Shown piece by piece: positions 44,530 to 56,794 of a stretch of 64,000 nucleotides of DNA; the stretch's first letter is position 1, and each line of letters opens with the position of its first letter. Below the pieces are notes generated by a model. That model was not told the DNA's origin. It was given only the letters and a program-made list of their open reading frames with translations, and did no database searches. The position numbers and the translations under genes were made by a program. Source of the DNA: Delphinus delphis (Eukaryota > Chordata > Mammalia > Artiodactyla > Delphinidae); the NCBI RefSeq assembly GCF_949987515.2, contig NC_082692.2:92389488-92453487 (forward strand). The letters are read 5' to 3'.

Positions 44530-46190
44530 TTGGGCTCTGTCACCACAGCAGCTCTCGTTGCGACACTATTTTTCATACTCATCTCAAACGGCTTAGCCTT
44601 GGTGGGGTACTGGGAGCTACCATTACCACTAACAGCACCTCTAGGTAAAAGGAATTTCTTATCTTCCTAATTCTATTCTGTGGCTGTTCAGTGCCTCCCT
44701 TGGTCTTTACCCTTGGGAGATCTTATGTCATTGTGCAGCAGTGCTGCAAAGATTAATTAGTTAATATTTGTGAAGCACTTTGAAGATGAAAAGCTCATGA
44801 ACGCTAAGTAGAATTAAATTTGGTCTCCTGGTGCCAAGAAATAAAGTTTTTTCTTTCCTGCTTGGGGTCAAGAGCTCGCCTTAGGGTGCAAGAGAGCCTG
44901 TCCTCACAGGGAGTAGGCTGTATTGATTACTCACCCAAGGGGAAGATCTGAATGGTACTCAATTCTCTTTTAACCTAGATTGGATTCTGCAGGCTATTGA
45001 ACAGTTGACCCTCTGGGAAATAGAAAGGTGATTGATATCGACACAGGTTTTAAGTTTTAACTTCTAGGGAATTCTGTTGAGTACAACCCCAGAAATTCAG
45101 AGATGAAGTAGTTTGAAGAGTGGTTCTGACTTTTGACTAAGTATATTAACTCTGGAAGTGATACTGATGTTTCAGAACACAAGTCTGCCGTTATTTCTTT
45201 CTCCTTTTCATTTGTTACCACTTTGGCCTGAGGTTTGTGCCAGGAAGTTGCGATGTCTCACTCTTAATGATCTGAGTGGCACAGTGTTGGCTCTGCCTTG
45301 CCTGTTGCCCTTCCTGGTGGCCAAATCCCTGTGCAGTGAGCTGTAACATATCCTCAAATAAACTTTGTCAAAGTGTGTTTGGAGATGGAGGAGAAGATGA
45401 ATTCACAGAACAAATAACTATAAAAAATTCATGACTCGTAAGAATTTATTTGGCTTAAGAATTTAAGCTAAATTAGGAGCCAAATTGGAAACTGAATCTT
45501 GGACTTTTAAAGACTGTTCTTTCCTTCTCCTGTTGGATAGATCTTCTAAGCACTCCCCTCAACTTATGTGTTTAACAATTGCTTTTCAAAAGGACAGTTT
45601 ATTTAATTAACCCTGACTCTATATATCAGCAATTTTTTGTTGCCCAGGAGCTGTTTTCCCAGAATATATTGACATTTATTCTGGTCTTCCCTATGAGCAA
45701 GCGTCTGTCTGTCGAATTCAGCTCCTAGAATCTCAGCTCGGAATGAAGAAATAGGTAAGGTGGGGAATCGGTGAGTCAGTTCGGCCAAGAATGAGGCTGG
45801 ATAAGCTCAGAGTCCAGAGCCAGGTCAGAGTTGGGAGTGGAGAGAAATAGCCAGGAATATTTGGCCCAGGAGACAGACAGACACACACACACATACTCAC
45901 TGCAGAAGTAGAGCTGTTTCCCAGGTTCTTGACCTCCTGAACGCAATAAGGATGCCTCCCCCTTTCTTCCCCTGCATTTTTCCACCTGTCTACCCCGTAT
46001 GACTCTGGACAGTTACCCACCTGCCCTAGCCTTGGCCACTGCTAGATATTCTCCTGGCACCCAGAGCAGTTGAGACGTTTTCCTTCTCTTAATCTCTCCT
46101 CAGGAGAGTTGAGTGCATATTAGATTGCTTTCCTTTCATTTCCTCTGCCTTCCTCCATTCCCACTTCAGCTCTCTTTCTCCTCGACGTGT
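44530..46190. other. Unassigned intronic sequence
   Basis: A sense MIR tail may lie at 44735-44800 ('tgcaaagattaattagttaa', 'gcactttgaagatgaaaagc'). A short (AC)n with ACAG units sits at 45871-45893. Otherwise nothing identifiable. Confidence 0.45.
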
Positions 46191-46199
46191 ATCTTGAGA

Positions 46200-46432
46200 G
46201 GTAACACAGGGTGGGTTAAGACTGCCTGAGTTTGAATCCCGGCTCTGCCACTTTAAACCTATATGTAGATCTTGGGGAAGTTATTTAGCCTCTCTTTGCC
46301 TCAGTTTCCTCATTGGTAAAATGGGGATAATAATAATACCTATTTGATCACAATATTTTGAGGATTAGATGAGATAATGTGTTAAAGTCTTAGGATGTGG
46401 CCCGGAATGTGTTCAATTAATGTAAATTGAAG
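46200..46432 (+). repeat. MIR SINE, sense
   Basis: Excellent match: 'agactgcctgagtttgaatc', 'ccggctctgccactttaaac', 'cctcagtttcctcattggta', 'aaatggggataataataata'. Confidence 0.95.
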
Positions 46433-46749
46433 AGGAAGTGAATTGTCCTCTTTCTGCCCTTCAGTTCTTACCTAGGTGACATTGGACAATCCCTATCTGT
46501 TTTGCTTTAGTTTCTCTTTCTTACTCATTCCTGTAGCACTAGAGATAAGAAGAAAGGACCTAATTGCTGATGGATCAGTTCCTTGTTGAATTCTTGAAAT
46601 ACTCCAGGTTGAAAGTGAAAAGATAAAGCACAGTAAGATAAATTCTCTTTTGTAACTTAGGGTACCAGGAGACGAGATATGCCAACAGAGGATAACAGTA
46701 TAGTGTAGAAAGTGCTAGACCCCAAGTACAAACCAAGATTAGAGGTAGG

Positions 46750-47551
46750 ACAAAGGAAGACATCATTCAACTATAAGGAGGAGTCTTGGGAGCAAGGGTT
46801 GGTCATGGAGGGCTTCCCCGAGGAGGTGACACTTGAGCTAGTTCTTAAAGGATGAAGAGGCATTTTCCAGTCATACAAGATGGGAAGAAGAATTCCAGGA
46901 AGAAATAACCTCATAAGTAAAACAGTGGAGATACCAGAGCATTGGGAGGACTGTGCAAGAGGTTCACTGGGGCTGGAGGGGGTGTTGAGAGGTCATGCTG
47001 CACAGAAGGTGAGGCTGGATGAACAAGACACCCAAGTCATGGAGAGTCTTATGGGCAGTGAAGCCACTCGGCCTTTACCTTTAGTCAGGGATGTGATTAA
47101 AGGGCTTTGGCAGAGGAGTGAGTCTGGTATGTTTGCATTTTAGGTGGACAGCCGTGCTAGCATTACACGTAAGATGGGTTGTGTGGGAAGGGGTGATGGA
47201 GAAAGCCGAAGACGAGTTATTCTACACTATAGGTGAGAGATGGTGAGGAACCTGGGCTGTGGGGCTGGAGAGGAGAGAAATCTAAGAAGTGCTTTGACAG
47301 GACTTAGTATCTGATGGATGTGAGTGCTGATGGAGAAGGAGCCTCTGGGAACATTTCCCAGGTTTCTGCCCTTAGAGCTTACTGGAATGGTGTGCAGTTA
47401 ACCGCCATAGGGAGCATGGGAGGAGAAGATGAAGTTGTGTTGGGTTCAGTGTCGGGTATGTTCAGTACCCAGTGGGCAAGGAAAAAGGGTCCAGCGGTGA
47501 GATCTGGTTGAATTTAGATACATGTTTAGAAGTCAGTAGCAGATGGTACTT
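46750..47551 (-). repeat. L2 LINE, antisense (interrupted at its right side)
   Basis: 'gaggtgacacttgagctagt', 'gaagaattccaggaagaaat', 'atggagagtcttatgggcag', 'cagaggagtgagtctggtat' follow antisense L2. A SINE (47569-47771) sits near its right edge, and L2-like sequence may resume after it. Confidence 0.7.
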
Positions 47552-47568
47552 AAAAACTTTGGGAATGG

Positions 47569-47771
47569 AGCTTCCTTGGTGGCGCAGTGGTTGAGAGTCC
47601 GCCTGCTGATGCAGGGGACGCGGGTTCGTGCCCCGGTCCGGGAAGATCCCACACGCTGCGGAGCGGCTGGGCCCGTGAGCCATGGCCGCTGAGGCTGTGC
47701 GTCCGGAGCCTGTGCTCCGCAGCGGGAGAGGCCACAACAGCGAGAGGCCCGCGTACCGCAAAAAAAAGAAA
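47569..47771 (+). mobile_element. CHR-2-like SINE, sense
   Basis: Full-length with a GAGCTTCCTTGG head (two changes from GGGCTTCCCTGG) and an A tail broken by G. The flanking duplication is aaaaactttgggaatgg at 47552-47568 and aaaaactttggggatgg at 47772-47788, with one mismatch. It lies in antisense L2 sequence. Confidence 0.95.
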
Positions 47772-48394
47772 AAAAACTTTGGGGATGGATGAGATGGCGT
47801 AGAAAAAAGAAGGGCAAAAGACTAAAGCCTGGAAACTCAAGAAACACCAGCATTTGGGGGAAAGTAAAGGGAAGGGAGAAAACCCAGGGGCAGGTGCAGT
47901 GGGGGGAAAATGCAGAACATCTGGGAGAGGAGGCTGTCCTGGATGCCAAGCGGGACTAGAGGTTCAGTAATGAAGATTCAACACTATCATCACCCCCAAC
48001 AAATCAAATATGTTAAGGTAAGAGAGCTTCTCATTGGATCTAGCAGATGTGTGGTCACTGGGAGTCTATGCCAAAGCCATTGCAGGGCATGGGGGTGAGG
48101 GAGCCCGAACCCAGAGACCCGAGGAGAGGAGGACGTAAAGAAAAAAAAAAAGTCTGTTTTTACAAAATTGGGCCATGAACTGATGGTACTTACTGTAGAG
48201 TTTTATGGTAAAACTTTTGGGTGCTAGTGATGTTTTAGAGAAATACAGAAAGCAAAAAACATAATAAGCTTTGTAGTGAACTGAGACGTAGTGAAAACTA
48301 GTCATACTCTACTGCTAAGATCCTTACTGTCCTTCGGGACCTGTGCTCGCTTTTATCTGTTTCGATTTCTCTTCTCTTTCCTTCTACTTCCTCC

Positions 48395-48850
48395 CATTCC
48401 ACAGAGCTTTGTTGAGTACCTATTATATGCTAGGCCCTAGGGGCTGACAGCCTGGGTAAAGATTATATCCCTCCCCTGGAGGTCATCTCCCCTGAGGGGG
48501 AAGATAGTGGTGTGAATTAATGGCAATGTCCCAAGTGTGTCTTGGGCTAAGAAGGTTGGGGATGGCTTCAGTTGAGGTGGATCTTGCAACATGGGTAGAT
48601 GTTGACCAAAGCACTTCAGCAAAGGGAGTAGAGCCTGCAACATCAAGAAGATGAGAGGCCATAGCTTGAGTGAAGAATGCACATAGTTGTGTGGCCGGAG
48701 TACAGGGTGCTTGGCTCTTGACATCAGGAGTGGTTCCAGATGAGGCTGGAAATGCTGATGGGGGCTGTATGGGGCAAGTTCTTTTATGCTCTCTTCAAGG
48801 CATAAGGAGTTTGGAAGAATCCTTAAAAACACGAAAGTTTGTCAGCCAGA
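48395..48850 (-). repeat. L2 LINE, antisense
   Basis: 'agctttgttgagtacctatt', 'atatgctaggccctaggggc', 'ggagtagagcctgcaacatc', 'agatgagaggccatagcttg' follow the antisense L2 order. Decayed. Confidence 0.65.
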
Positions 48851-48859
48851 GCATGACTT

Positions 48860-50440
48860 AAAAACCATTACAATTTGGCTTTTTTTTTTAAAAAAGAAAG
48901 TTAATTCTGGTGATAGTGTGGAAGACATGTTGTCTTACATCCAGTCTTTCATATAAAATTTGCTTTTAAAAATGCTTAGTTTCTAGCATTATAACAGTAT
49001 ATATATTTCTGTATACATGTATATAAAATGTATTTCTAACAGTGTAGCAGTCTGACATTATAGCAATACTTTTATACATTTTTAAATGATATTTTAGGTT
49101 CCCATAAGTAACGTCATTTTTGTGACCACCCTTTTTCTATAGAAAAATGAATATTGAATGTCAAAGGACAGAACTTAGCGTGTGAGAATCATAAGCTAAA
49201 AGATCCTAAACTCAGATCTCTGGTGTCTTTTAAAAATGCTTACCTTTCTTTTTGTGTACGATGAGAAATCCCAGAACTCATGATCCCCGAAGTGGAAACC
49301 TATGATTCCCTGTGTTTGCCTACGTAGGTAACACAGCTGTTTTATAGATGTCTTTCAAAGGGTGCATGTATGTTTTGGTATTTAAGGAATAGGTCTTTGA
49401 GCTTGTCATGGGAGCGCATAGTTTTGGAAACCAGTTTTTAACCTTAAACTTGGCTCACATTGAACTCTAGAATAATGTGTTTTTTAAAGACCAGCTGCTG
49501 ACTGCGTTCACGCATATTTAATTAAGTTTTTTGAATGGCTATTAAAGATCTTAAGACAGTTATACTCAGGTTCAAGGAAAGGACTTCCTGTGGGAATTTA
49601 ATATTTTTAAACTGTGGGCTGACCAAGGACTGGTATTTACTGATATTCTTGACTCCAGGAGTCCCAAGTATAACAGCTGAGGGTTATGTTGCTGTTCATT
49701 TCCTCTCTTCTCCCAGCTCTGCAATTGAGCTACCCTTCAATTTTGGACCATTGCATATTTTCACACTCCAACTTTGAGGCTTACTATTTCAATGTACGAT
49801 ACAAATACAGTTGCTGAGGGAAAATGACAAAATTTCAAACTTGATCAGAGGCAAATAGGAAGTTGTTAGTTGGGCTTCTTTCAGTCTTCGTAAGCTCCTC
49901 AGCCTCATGATATTATCAAAATAAAAGTATGGACTATTGAAATATTAATTGTTTGCAGTTTCTTACAGTCTATGAATATCATTTATGAGAGCCGTACTAG
50001 CTTGAGTTCCCCTAAAATCATTCTCTAATGTTTTTGGAACCTACGTGTAGTTTGACCTAACAGTACAAATAGACCGTGTAACCACTCACTGAATATAAAT
50101 GATGTTTTTATGCTGAAAGAATAAGACTGTCTTCTTGAGTTTCCAGACACCGTATAGCAGATCACAAGTAGAAGAGTCTGAATGCCTCATAGTCTTTCAT
50201 ATTATTTTACTTGCTTGTTTGTCTGTTTATTTGCTTATTTATTTTACCATAAACCTTAAAATTATAGGTAGTTCTACAGTAGTTGGGGGTAGATCAGTCA
50301 GATCACGCATCACCTAGATATTTTTGAAGTTCCTTTTTTGTTCTGTCAATTATGTTTTGTCTGTATTTTGCAGTTTTGGGGGGACAAGTTTGTCGTCACT
50401 TACCAGTGGTGATAACTGTGAATAGGAAGTAAGTCAATCA
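48860..50440. other. Unassigned AT-rich sequence
   Basis: About 1.6 kb. A TATATATTT/ATACATGTATAT stretch at about 48990-49035 is the only distinctive feature; no exon or element could be named. Confidence 0.45.
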
Positions 50441-50458
50441 AATCCCATCAGTGTTTTT

Positions 50459-50657
50459 TTTTTTTTCGGTACGCGGGCCTCTCACTGTTGTGGCCTCTCC
50501 CATTGCGGAGCACAGGCTCCAGACGCACAGGCTCAGTGGCCATGGCCCCCAGGCCCAGCCGCTCCGCGGCATGTGGGATCCTCCCGGACCAGGGCACGAA
50601 CCCGTGTCCCCTGCATCGGCAGGCGGACTCTCAACCACTGTGCCACCAGGGAAGCCC
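50459..50657 (-). mobile_element. CHR-2-like SINE, antisense
   Basis: Full-length with a short T run and a 'tcggtacgcggg' tail-proximal end that lacks the usual G before CGG. The 15-bp duplication cccatcagtgttttt flanks it (50444-50458 and 50658-50672). Confidence 0.95.
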
Positions 50658-50672
50658 CCCATCAGTGTTTTT

Positions 50673-51120
50673 AATCGATGATGTATCAGTTATCTTTGCT
50701 ACATAGTGACTGGCAACATACCAATTACAAAACATTAGGGGTGCACACAGGTAAGTGTTTTTTGCTCATGTGTCTGGGGTCGCTGAGGTTCTTCTGATTG
50801 TGGGCGAGCACGCCCACGTGTCTAGGCTTGGCTGGCTGTAGGATGGGGTGAGGTGATGGGGTGACTTGGCTCTGCTACACACGTCTCTCCTTCTCCGTCA
50901 GTCTTGGCAGTGGCTCTAGAGAGCCAGCCCCAGTGTACAAACCCATGAAGCCTCTGCTTGCATCATGTCTGCTTGACCAAAGCTTGTCACTCAGGGCTGA
51001 GGCCAAAGTCAAGAGGCAGAGCAGGCCACCCCACGCATGGAAGACCGGCACTGCAGAGTTACAAGGCAAAGGGCGTGGATGCAGGGAGAAGTGAAGAACT
51101 GGGGCCAAATGTTGCAGTCC
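50673..51120. repeat. Possible old interspersed repeat, unclassified
   Basis: 'gtatcagttatctttgctac' to about 51120 resembles an old mammalian DNA transposon or LTR ('ttttgctcatgtgtctgggg', 'gaggccaaagtcaagaggca'), but I cannot assign a family. Confidence 0.4.
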
Positions 51121-51413
51121 ATCAAGTAAAATAGAGAATTTTGATTGAGACCAATTGGTTTCACTTCTTGCCCATCACATACCTTGTCTCCTTCCTTTAG
51201 GATTACATGAGGGATTCTTTGTTGGTAAAGACTCAACACTCAAGTTGCCTTGAAGGTTACTGTAAACAGAACAGGCAGGCTCACAGACACGTAAAAGTAT
51301 CAATAGGAAACCAAGAATAAGCAGTTCTCACTGGTACTGAGATGGCTGAACAGAGTTTGAGGCTCTTCTGTCTGTGAGAGTCTGAATGGCTTCTCTCATC
51401 TCTGCTTCTTTCT

Positions 51414-51556
51414 TTTTTTTTTTTCCTTTTCTTTCCTTTTTTTATTTTGCCACGCCTTGTGGCTTGTGGGATCTTAGTTCCGTGACCAGGGATTGATCCT
51501 GGGCCCTTGGCAGTGAGAGTGCGGAGTCCTAACCGCTGGACCGCCAGGGAATTCCC
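51414..51556 (-). mobile_element. CHR-1-type SINE, antisense
   Basis: Different from the other eleven: the head is GGGAATTCCCTGGCGGTCC (reverse of 51540-51556) and the body includes 'gatcttagttccgtgaccag' and 'ggattgatcctgggcccttg'. This is the older CHR-1/Bov-tA-like tRNA-derived type of cetartiodactyls. The 14-bp duplication ctctgcttctttct flanks it (51400-51413 and 51557-51570). Confidence 0.9.
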
Positions 51557-51584
51557 CTCTGCTTCTTTCTATTTCTTCTCTCTT

Positions 51585-53680
51585 GCTCTTGACCCATCAT
51601 GGCCTCCTGCGTCCCAATTCTATGTGGGCTTTCAGCTCAAGCACCCACCACATCTCAACTGTCTGGATCTGTTTGTCTCAAATTCCTGTCCCAGCCTCGT
51701 GCTCAATGATTGGTCATGCTTGGGTCTACTCTTTGAGTCTCCCAGGGCTGAGTTCTCAGATTTCCTCTCTTTATTTACTCCCTCACTTACTGAGCTGGTC
51801 TAGTCCCATGACTTTAAATGTTACCACAACGCTGATGACTCAGACATTACTGTCGCCAGCCTAGACTTCTCCCTTGAACTCCAGACTCACATATGCTATA
51901 TCTTATTGCACATTTCCCCTTGGATATATCTCACAGGCATCTCAAACTTAGACCACTTGATTTCCCCCTCATAAACCTGCACTTCTCAGTTTTTTCCTCA
52001 GTAAATGGTAATTCCAGTTTCCCATTTGTTTAAGACTCTTGTTGGAGTCTTTTCTTTTACATTTGGTTATATATTTATTTTAAAATGATACGCATATACT
52101 ACAGTTCTAATACATATAGTATGTACATTATCAAAGGAAGCAAATTTGAAAACTTAATATGATACAGATGAAATCTGTAGATATTAAAAGTCGTCTTCTT
52201 TAGGATGCTTCGTATTTTCGTTTATGAATATCTTAAACACGGTAGATGCTTAAATGGTGCCTTAAACATGAGTTTCATTTTTTATTGTGGTAAAAAATGC
52301 TTAATGTAAAGTTTACCCTCTTAACCATTTTTATGGGTAACAATTCAGAACTGTTAAGTATATTCGCATTATCGTGAAAGAGACCTCCAGAACTTTTTCA
52401 TTTAGCAAATCTGAAACTCTGTATCCATTAGACAAAAACTCCCCTTTTCCTCCTCCCCCCAGCCTCTGGTAACCACCATTCTGCTTTGTTTCTATGAATT
52501 TGATTACTTTATTTAACTCATAAAAGAGGAATCGTACAGTATTGGTCTTTTTGTGACTGGCTTCTTAGCATAATGTTCTCAAAGTTCGCTCATGTTGTAG
52601 CATGTGGCAGGAATTCCTTCCTTTTTAAGGTTGAATCATATGCCCTTGTGTGTACAGACCACATTTTGTTCATCTGTCCTTGGGTATATAGTTGCCTTCA
52701 CCTCTTGCATATTGTGAATAGTGCTGCTGTGAACATGGGTGTGCAAATATCTCTTTCAGTTCTTTTGGGTGTATATACCCAGAAGTGGGATTGTTGGATC
52801 ATATGGTAGTTCTATTTTTAATTTTTTGAAGCACCCCCATACTGTTTACCACAGCAGTTGCACCATTTTACAATTTCACCCACAGTACACAAGGGTTCCA
52901 GTTTCTCCACATCCAACATCTGGAGTCTTGTAACTCCTCTTTTTTAAATTTAGATTAGATACCTAATGAAATCCATCTGCAAATCCTCCTGACTTGTGCT
53001 CAAAATATATGCCCCGTCTGACTGCTTCTCACCTGTCCATCACTGTCACTTTTTCCCTAATCACCACTGGCTCTTGTCTGGACCACTCCCATAGTCTTCT
53101 AACTGGTCTCCCTGTTTCCACGTTTACCCCCTACAGTCTGTTCTCCACAGAGCAGCTAGTGATAATTTTAAAACATAAGCCAGGTTTTATCACCTTCCTT
53201 CTCGAAACATTTTCATGGCTTCCATCACACTGAGGATAAAATCCAAAGTCTCTTCCTTGGTGTATAATGTCCTAAAAATGTTCATCCCTTTACTTATGTG
53301 GCTTCAGACACGCTGACCTCCTACTGTGCCTTAAACACACTAAGATTGTTCCTGCCTCAGAGCTTTTGCATTTGTTGTACCTCAACCCGGGTGGCTTTAT
53401 TCATGGACAGTTTCTTGATTGACTTCCTCCTTAATTCAGGTGTCTGCTCAGTTGTGACCTATTCGGAGAGGCCTCTCAAACTACCTGATCAAAAGGGGAG
53501 CTCATTGTCAACATTTGTTGAGCAATTACCACTCTCTGACGTCGTACTGTACTTACTTGTGGCATTATTATTGGCTTTCTCCTCCAAGAGAATTTCAGCA
53601 CTATGAATTCTCTCAGCATCTGCAAGAGTGTCTTGCACGTAAAAGATGGTCAATCAATAATTGTTGAATGAATAAGAGAA
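51585..53680 (+). repeat. L2 LINE 3' half, sense, interrupted
   Basis: The left part (51585-52035) includes 'cttgaactccagactcacat' and 'caggcatctcaaacttagac'. The right part (52960-53680) includes 'tctaactggtctccctgttt', 'tcctgcctcagagcttttgc' and the terminal 'ttgttgaatgaataag'. Together they form one of the longest L2 stretches here. An antisense L1M (about 52040-52930) has inserted between them. All frames are broken. Confidence 0.8.
52040..52930 (-). mobile_element. L1M 3' region, antisense
   Basis: 'tttattgtggtaaaaaatgc', 'ctctggtaaccaccattctg', 'ggtatatagttgccttcacc', 'tgtatatacccagaagtggg', 'ccagtttctccacatccaac'. It splits the sense L2. The exact left edge (52040-52260) is uncertain. 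Confidence 0.88.
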
Positions 53681-53689
53681 TACTTTGTA

Positions 53690-55250
53690 CTCAGGTATTT
53701 AAACAACTTTGGTCATGGTGACAGAGATACCTAGTGTACACATGGTGTCCTAGGTGGGGGACTTCTAAGGAGAATGACTTTAGTTTTTCTCCCTCCTCCA
53801 GCTGATTTCACCAGCTCTTATTCACTTGTGGGCTGTTGCTCAAGGGATCTGAGTGGGAAAGTATAGATAGATGCCTCACCCAGACTCTTATGGAAGAACA
53901 ATTCAAGAATTGATGGGCATTGTTTGCCTCTGTCCTCTTGGCCCCAAATTACCCTTCCTAAATGAGTTTTGCTTGCTCTTTATTACCTGCAATCACATTT
54001 CCTGTTGTAATGTGAGGGCAATGCCTCATTTGCACAGTGAATGCTGAAAATGGGCTTTAAAGCATAAAGCAAAGCCAGAAATTCCTCCTTGCAGGGGACA
54101 TGGTAGTTTGACAAGTCTTTGAATTACATAATGGAATCTCCTCTTACTGTCATTATAAAAGATACCGAAGTATCCAAAACAATGGGCTTTTCTTCCCAGT
54201 TTGTTTGGGATATTCCTGGCACTCCTGCCATCCTATACTTTAGGGGCTCGGGGATTAGAATTATGTGTAGTACCTTTGTTTTCCCCCAGCTGGGTTTGTG
54301 ATGAAGCTATTCCGATGGGAACGCTCAGTTAATTCTAAAGGATCTGCACGTGCTTGTTGAGCAGAGTGCTTCTACCTTAAATGGTCTTCCATGCTGTGGA
54401 AGAGAGCTTCTGGTGCATCATCACAGTGACAGTGTCATAGGGCTGGAACATCATCTTTGTCTGTTCACGCCTCCTCGCGGCTTTGAGAAGTCTCTTTCAG
54501 TCTTACTAGTCTGTTAGAGACAGTGATAGTCAAAATGGTCCGTAGACTCCTGGGGTCTTTGGATAGGTAACCAGGGGGTTTATAAATTGCAAGAAGTTGA
54601 AAGATGATTGCAAACATAGTTTCTAGTTTCTCAATTTGGGTGCTACTTACACAGCATGTTCACTTTCTGAAAATTCAGCTTCTCTGCTTACGATGTGTGT
54701 TCTTTTCTGTATGTTATACTTCAGTAAAAAGGCTTTCTGAAGAAAACAAACCAACCATAATTCCTGTCTGCAAAAAGATCTCCTCCTGGTGGAGGTGGTC
54801 AAATAGAAGATCACATACTCAGATTACTACTAGGATTAAAGAAAGCCCTATTAGAGGAGCACAAATAAAAGGGATCAAACTCATCTTTTAATGGGATGGA
54901 GGAAAATCTGAGAGAAGATTTAAAGGGAATTTATCACCTTTTCCTGGCTTCCTCCATACACGATAGGATTTATACAGAGAAAACCAGAATAAGTAGGTTA
55001 GATTCTAATTCTGTGATAGCATGCTTAGAAGATAAAATATTGGTTAAAAAAGCAAAAAACATGTTCAGAATATCATTGCCCTCAGGGAACTTGTTGATGA
55101 TCGTCTCCCCAGACCTACCTCACTATTGGCATGGGTGACTAGATGGATGAATGAATGAGTGTTGAAACACATGATTATGGGTGGTCCATTGATGTGTTTC
55201 GTTACTGTGAGATATTTATTACTATTAATGACCAGCAGTGACGCTATATT
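53690..55250. other. Unassigned intronic sequence
   Basis: About 1.55 kb with no exon, RNA gene or element I can name. A 'ggatgaatgaatgagtg' snippet at 55145-55161 could be an L2 end. Confidence 0.4.
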
Positions 55251-55259
55251 GGAGGAAAG

Positions 55260-55330
55260 TGGTGTTGGTGTTACCGTGTCAGGTGTTACATGGTGTTACA
55301 TGTGTCAGTTGGTGTTACATGTTACATGGC
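55260..55330 (+). repeat. GGTGTTAC minisatellite-like cluster
   Basis: GGTGTTAC occurs at 55267, 55282, 55292 and 55311, with partial units before and after, and GTGTCAG spacers recurring. Irregular spacing suggests a short decayed tandem array. Confidence 0.8.
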
Positions 55331-55594
55331 TAAAAACATGACATAATTATTTTTTAAAATGTTGCTCACTGTGAAAGAATCTGATGAGACAAAATGGTTT
55401 TATTGTTTCTCTTCATCATAATGATTGAACAGAATCATAATAGGCAATAATTAGCAAGCCTTGCAAGGTGCTATAAAGCTAATTTCTCTAGTGTAAGCGC
55501 ATTGAGCTCATAGCAGGAACTGATGGGCAGGGATTGGAACTGTCGGGCAGTAGAAGTCCTTAGTGTAGATAGCACCCAAACTGGTCTTTGAACA

Positions 55595-55700
55595 GTGGGT
55601 TCCACACATGCGGGTGCAGAAGAAATACCTTGTTAACAAGTTTAAAGTGTAGATTCCTAGGTCCTGCCCCCATGTTCCGTGGGTCTGGGGGAAGGAAGCC
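55595..55700 (+). repeat. MER5 fragment
   Basis: 'aaataccttgttaacaagtt', 'gtagattcctaggtcctgcc' match the MER5 core, diverged. Confidence 0.6.
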
Positions 55701-56220
55701 TACTGTTGTGAAAGTGTGGGTGGTTCACAGAGGATGCTGTGAGAAGTGATGATGGGAAGTGAAGGTAGGGGGTGAGAGGAGGATGGGTGAAAGGCAAGTG
55801 CTTGGAAGTGAAAAACGATAGCATTCAGTGAGGAGGCAGGCTGATTCCCAAGATAGAAACAGAGACTGTGTCTGAGAAGGAACAAGCGTGGCGGGCAGTC
55901 TCTAGCTTTGGAGGGACTGACGCCAGAACAGATAATAGCGGTTGAACCTCTTAGCCATAGGATGCTATGATCTATACTTGCTGATTTCATTTGAAGGTGG
56001 CTTAAGAATGAGGTTAATATTTAAGTGAAAATGTCAACTCGAGAGGAATTTGTGCCTTAAGACGTCAGAGCTGAAACCAATCTCAGAGTAGCTTTTTGTT
56101 CTAACCTGTCATTGAAGGGCTGAAAAGACTGGGAGCCCCAGAGCCAGGGAAGTAAGTTGTGAGGGGTCAGCAGAGCTTTGGCTGAAATTCAGGAATCTCC
56201 TGATGAGTAACCATTCCACT
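55701..56220. other. Unassigned intronic sequence
   Basis: Purine-rich to about 55850. No element or exon identified. Confidence 0.4.
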
Positions 56221-56224
56221 TATT

Positions 56225-56375
56225 TGTTCACTTATCAGACACTTGATGAGCCCCTACCATATGCTCAGTTCTGGGCTGGGCCCTGAGATTCTGCCGTAAA
56301 AGAAAAAAATGATACAGCCTTTGCCCTCTTGGAGTTTATAGTCTAAGGAAGGAGAGTCAGTTGTAGAACAAGTAC
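56225..56375 (-). repeat. L2 3' end, antisense
   Basis: 'gatgagcccctaccatatgc', 'tgccctcttggagtttatag', 'tctaaggaaggagagtcagt'. Confidence 0.7.
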
Positions 56376-56619
56376 AGGAATTTCTCCTACTGTGAGTTCT
56401 TTCTCCCAGGATGCCAGTTAAGTACAGTAAGGTTGTTTTATTAGGAAACAAGCTTTGCACTTTGCAGCCCCCTGCTGATTACAATACTATTGAAATGAGG
56501 ACCTGGGTACATGATTAGCTGTGCAGCTCTCTACATAGCTGCACTGTTTGAGTGGCAGGCTGCTCCTTGGCCCTGAGTTATTTTATTTAATGCAAGCTTT
56601 TATGATTTATTTGGATAGT

Positions 56620-56790
56620 GTACAGCTGTGCTACTTGACATTTACTGTGCAAGGCTATCCCCTAGGTGTCTTGTTAAAAATGCAGATTCTGTGGGTTTAA
56701 AGTGAGGGCTGAGGTCCCGCGTTTTCAGCAAACTCCCAAGGGTGCTGATGCTGGCAGCAGGTGGACCACACTGAACAGCAAGAATCTAGA
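56620..56790 (+). repeat. MER5A-like remnant
   Basis: 'cccctaggtgtcttgttaaa', 'aatgcagattctgtgggttt', 'agggtgctgatgctggcagc' in MER5A order. Confidence 0.8.
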
Positions 56791-56794
56791 AACC

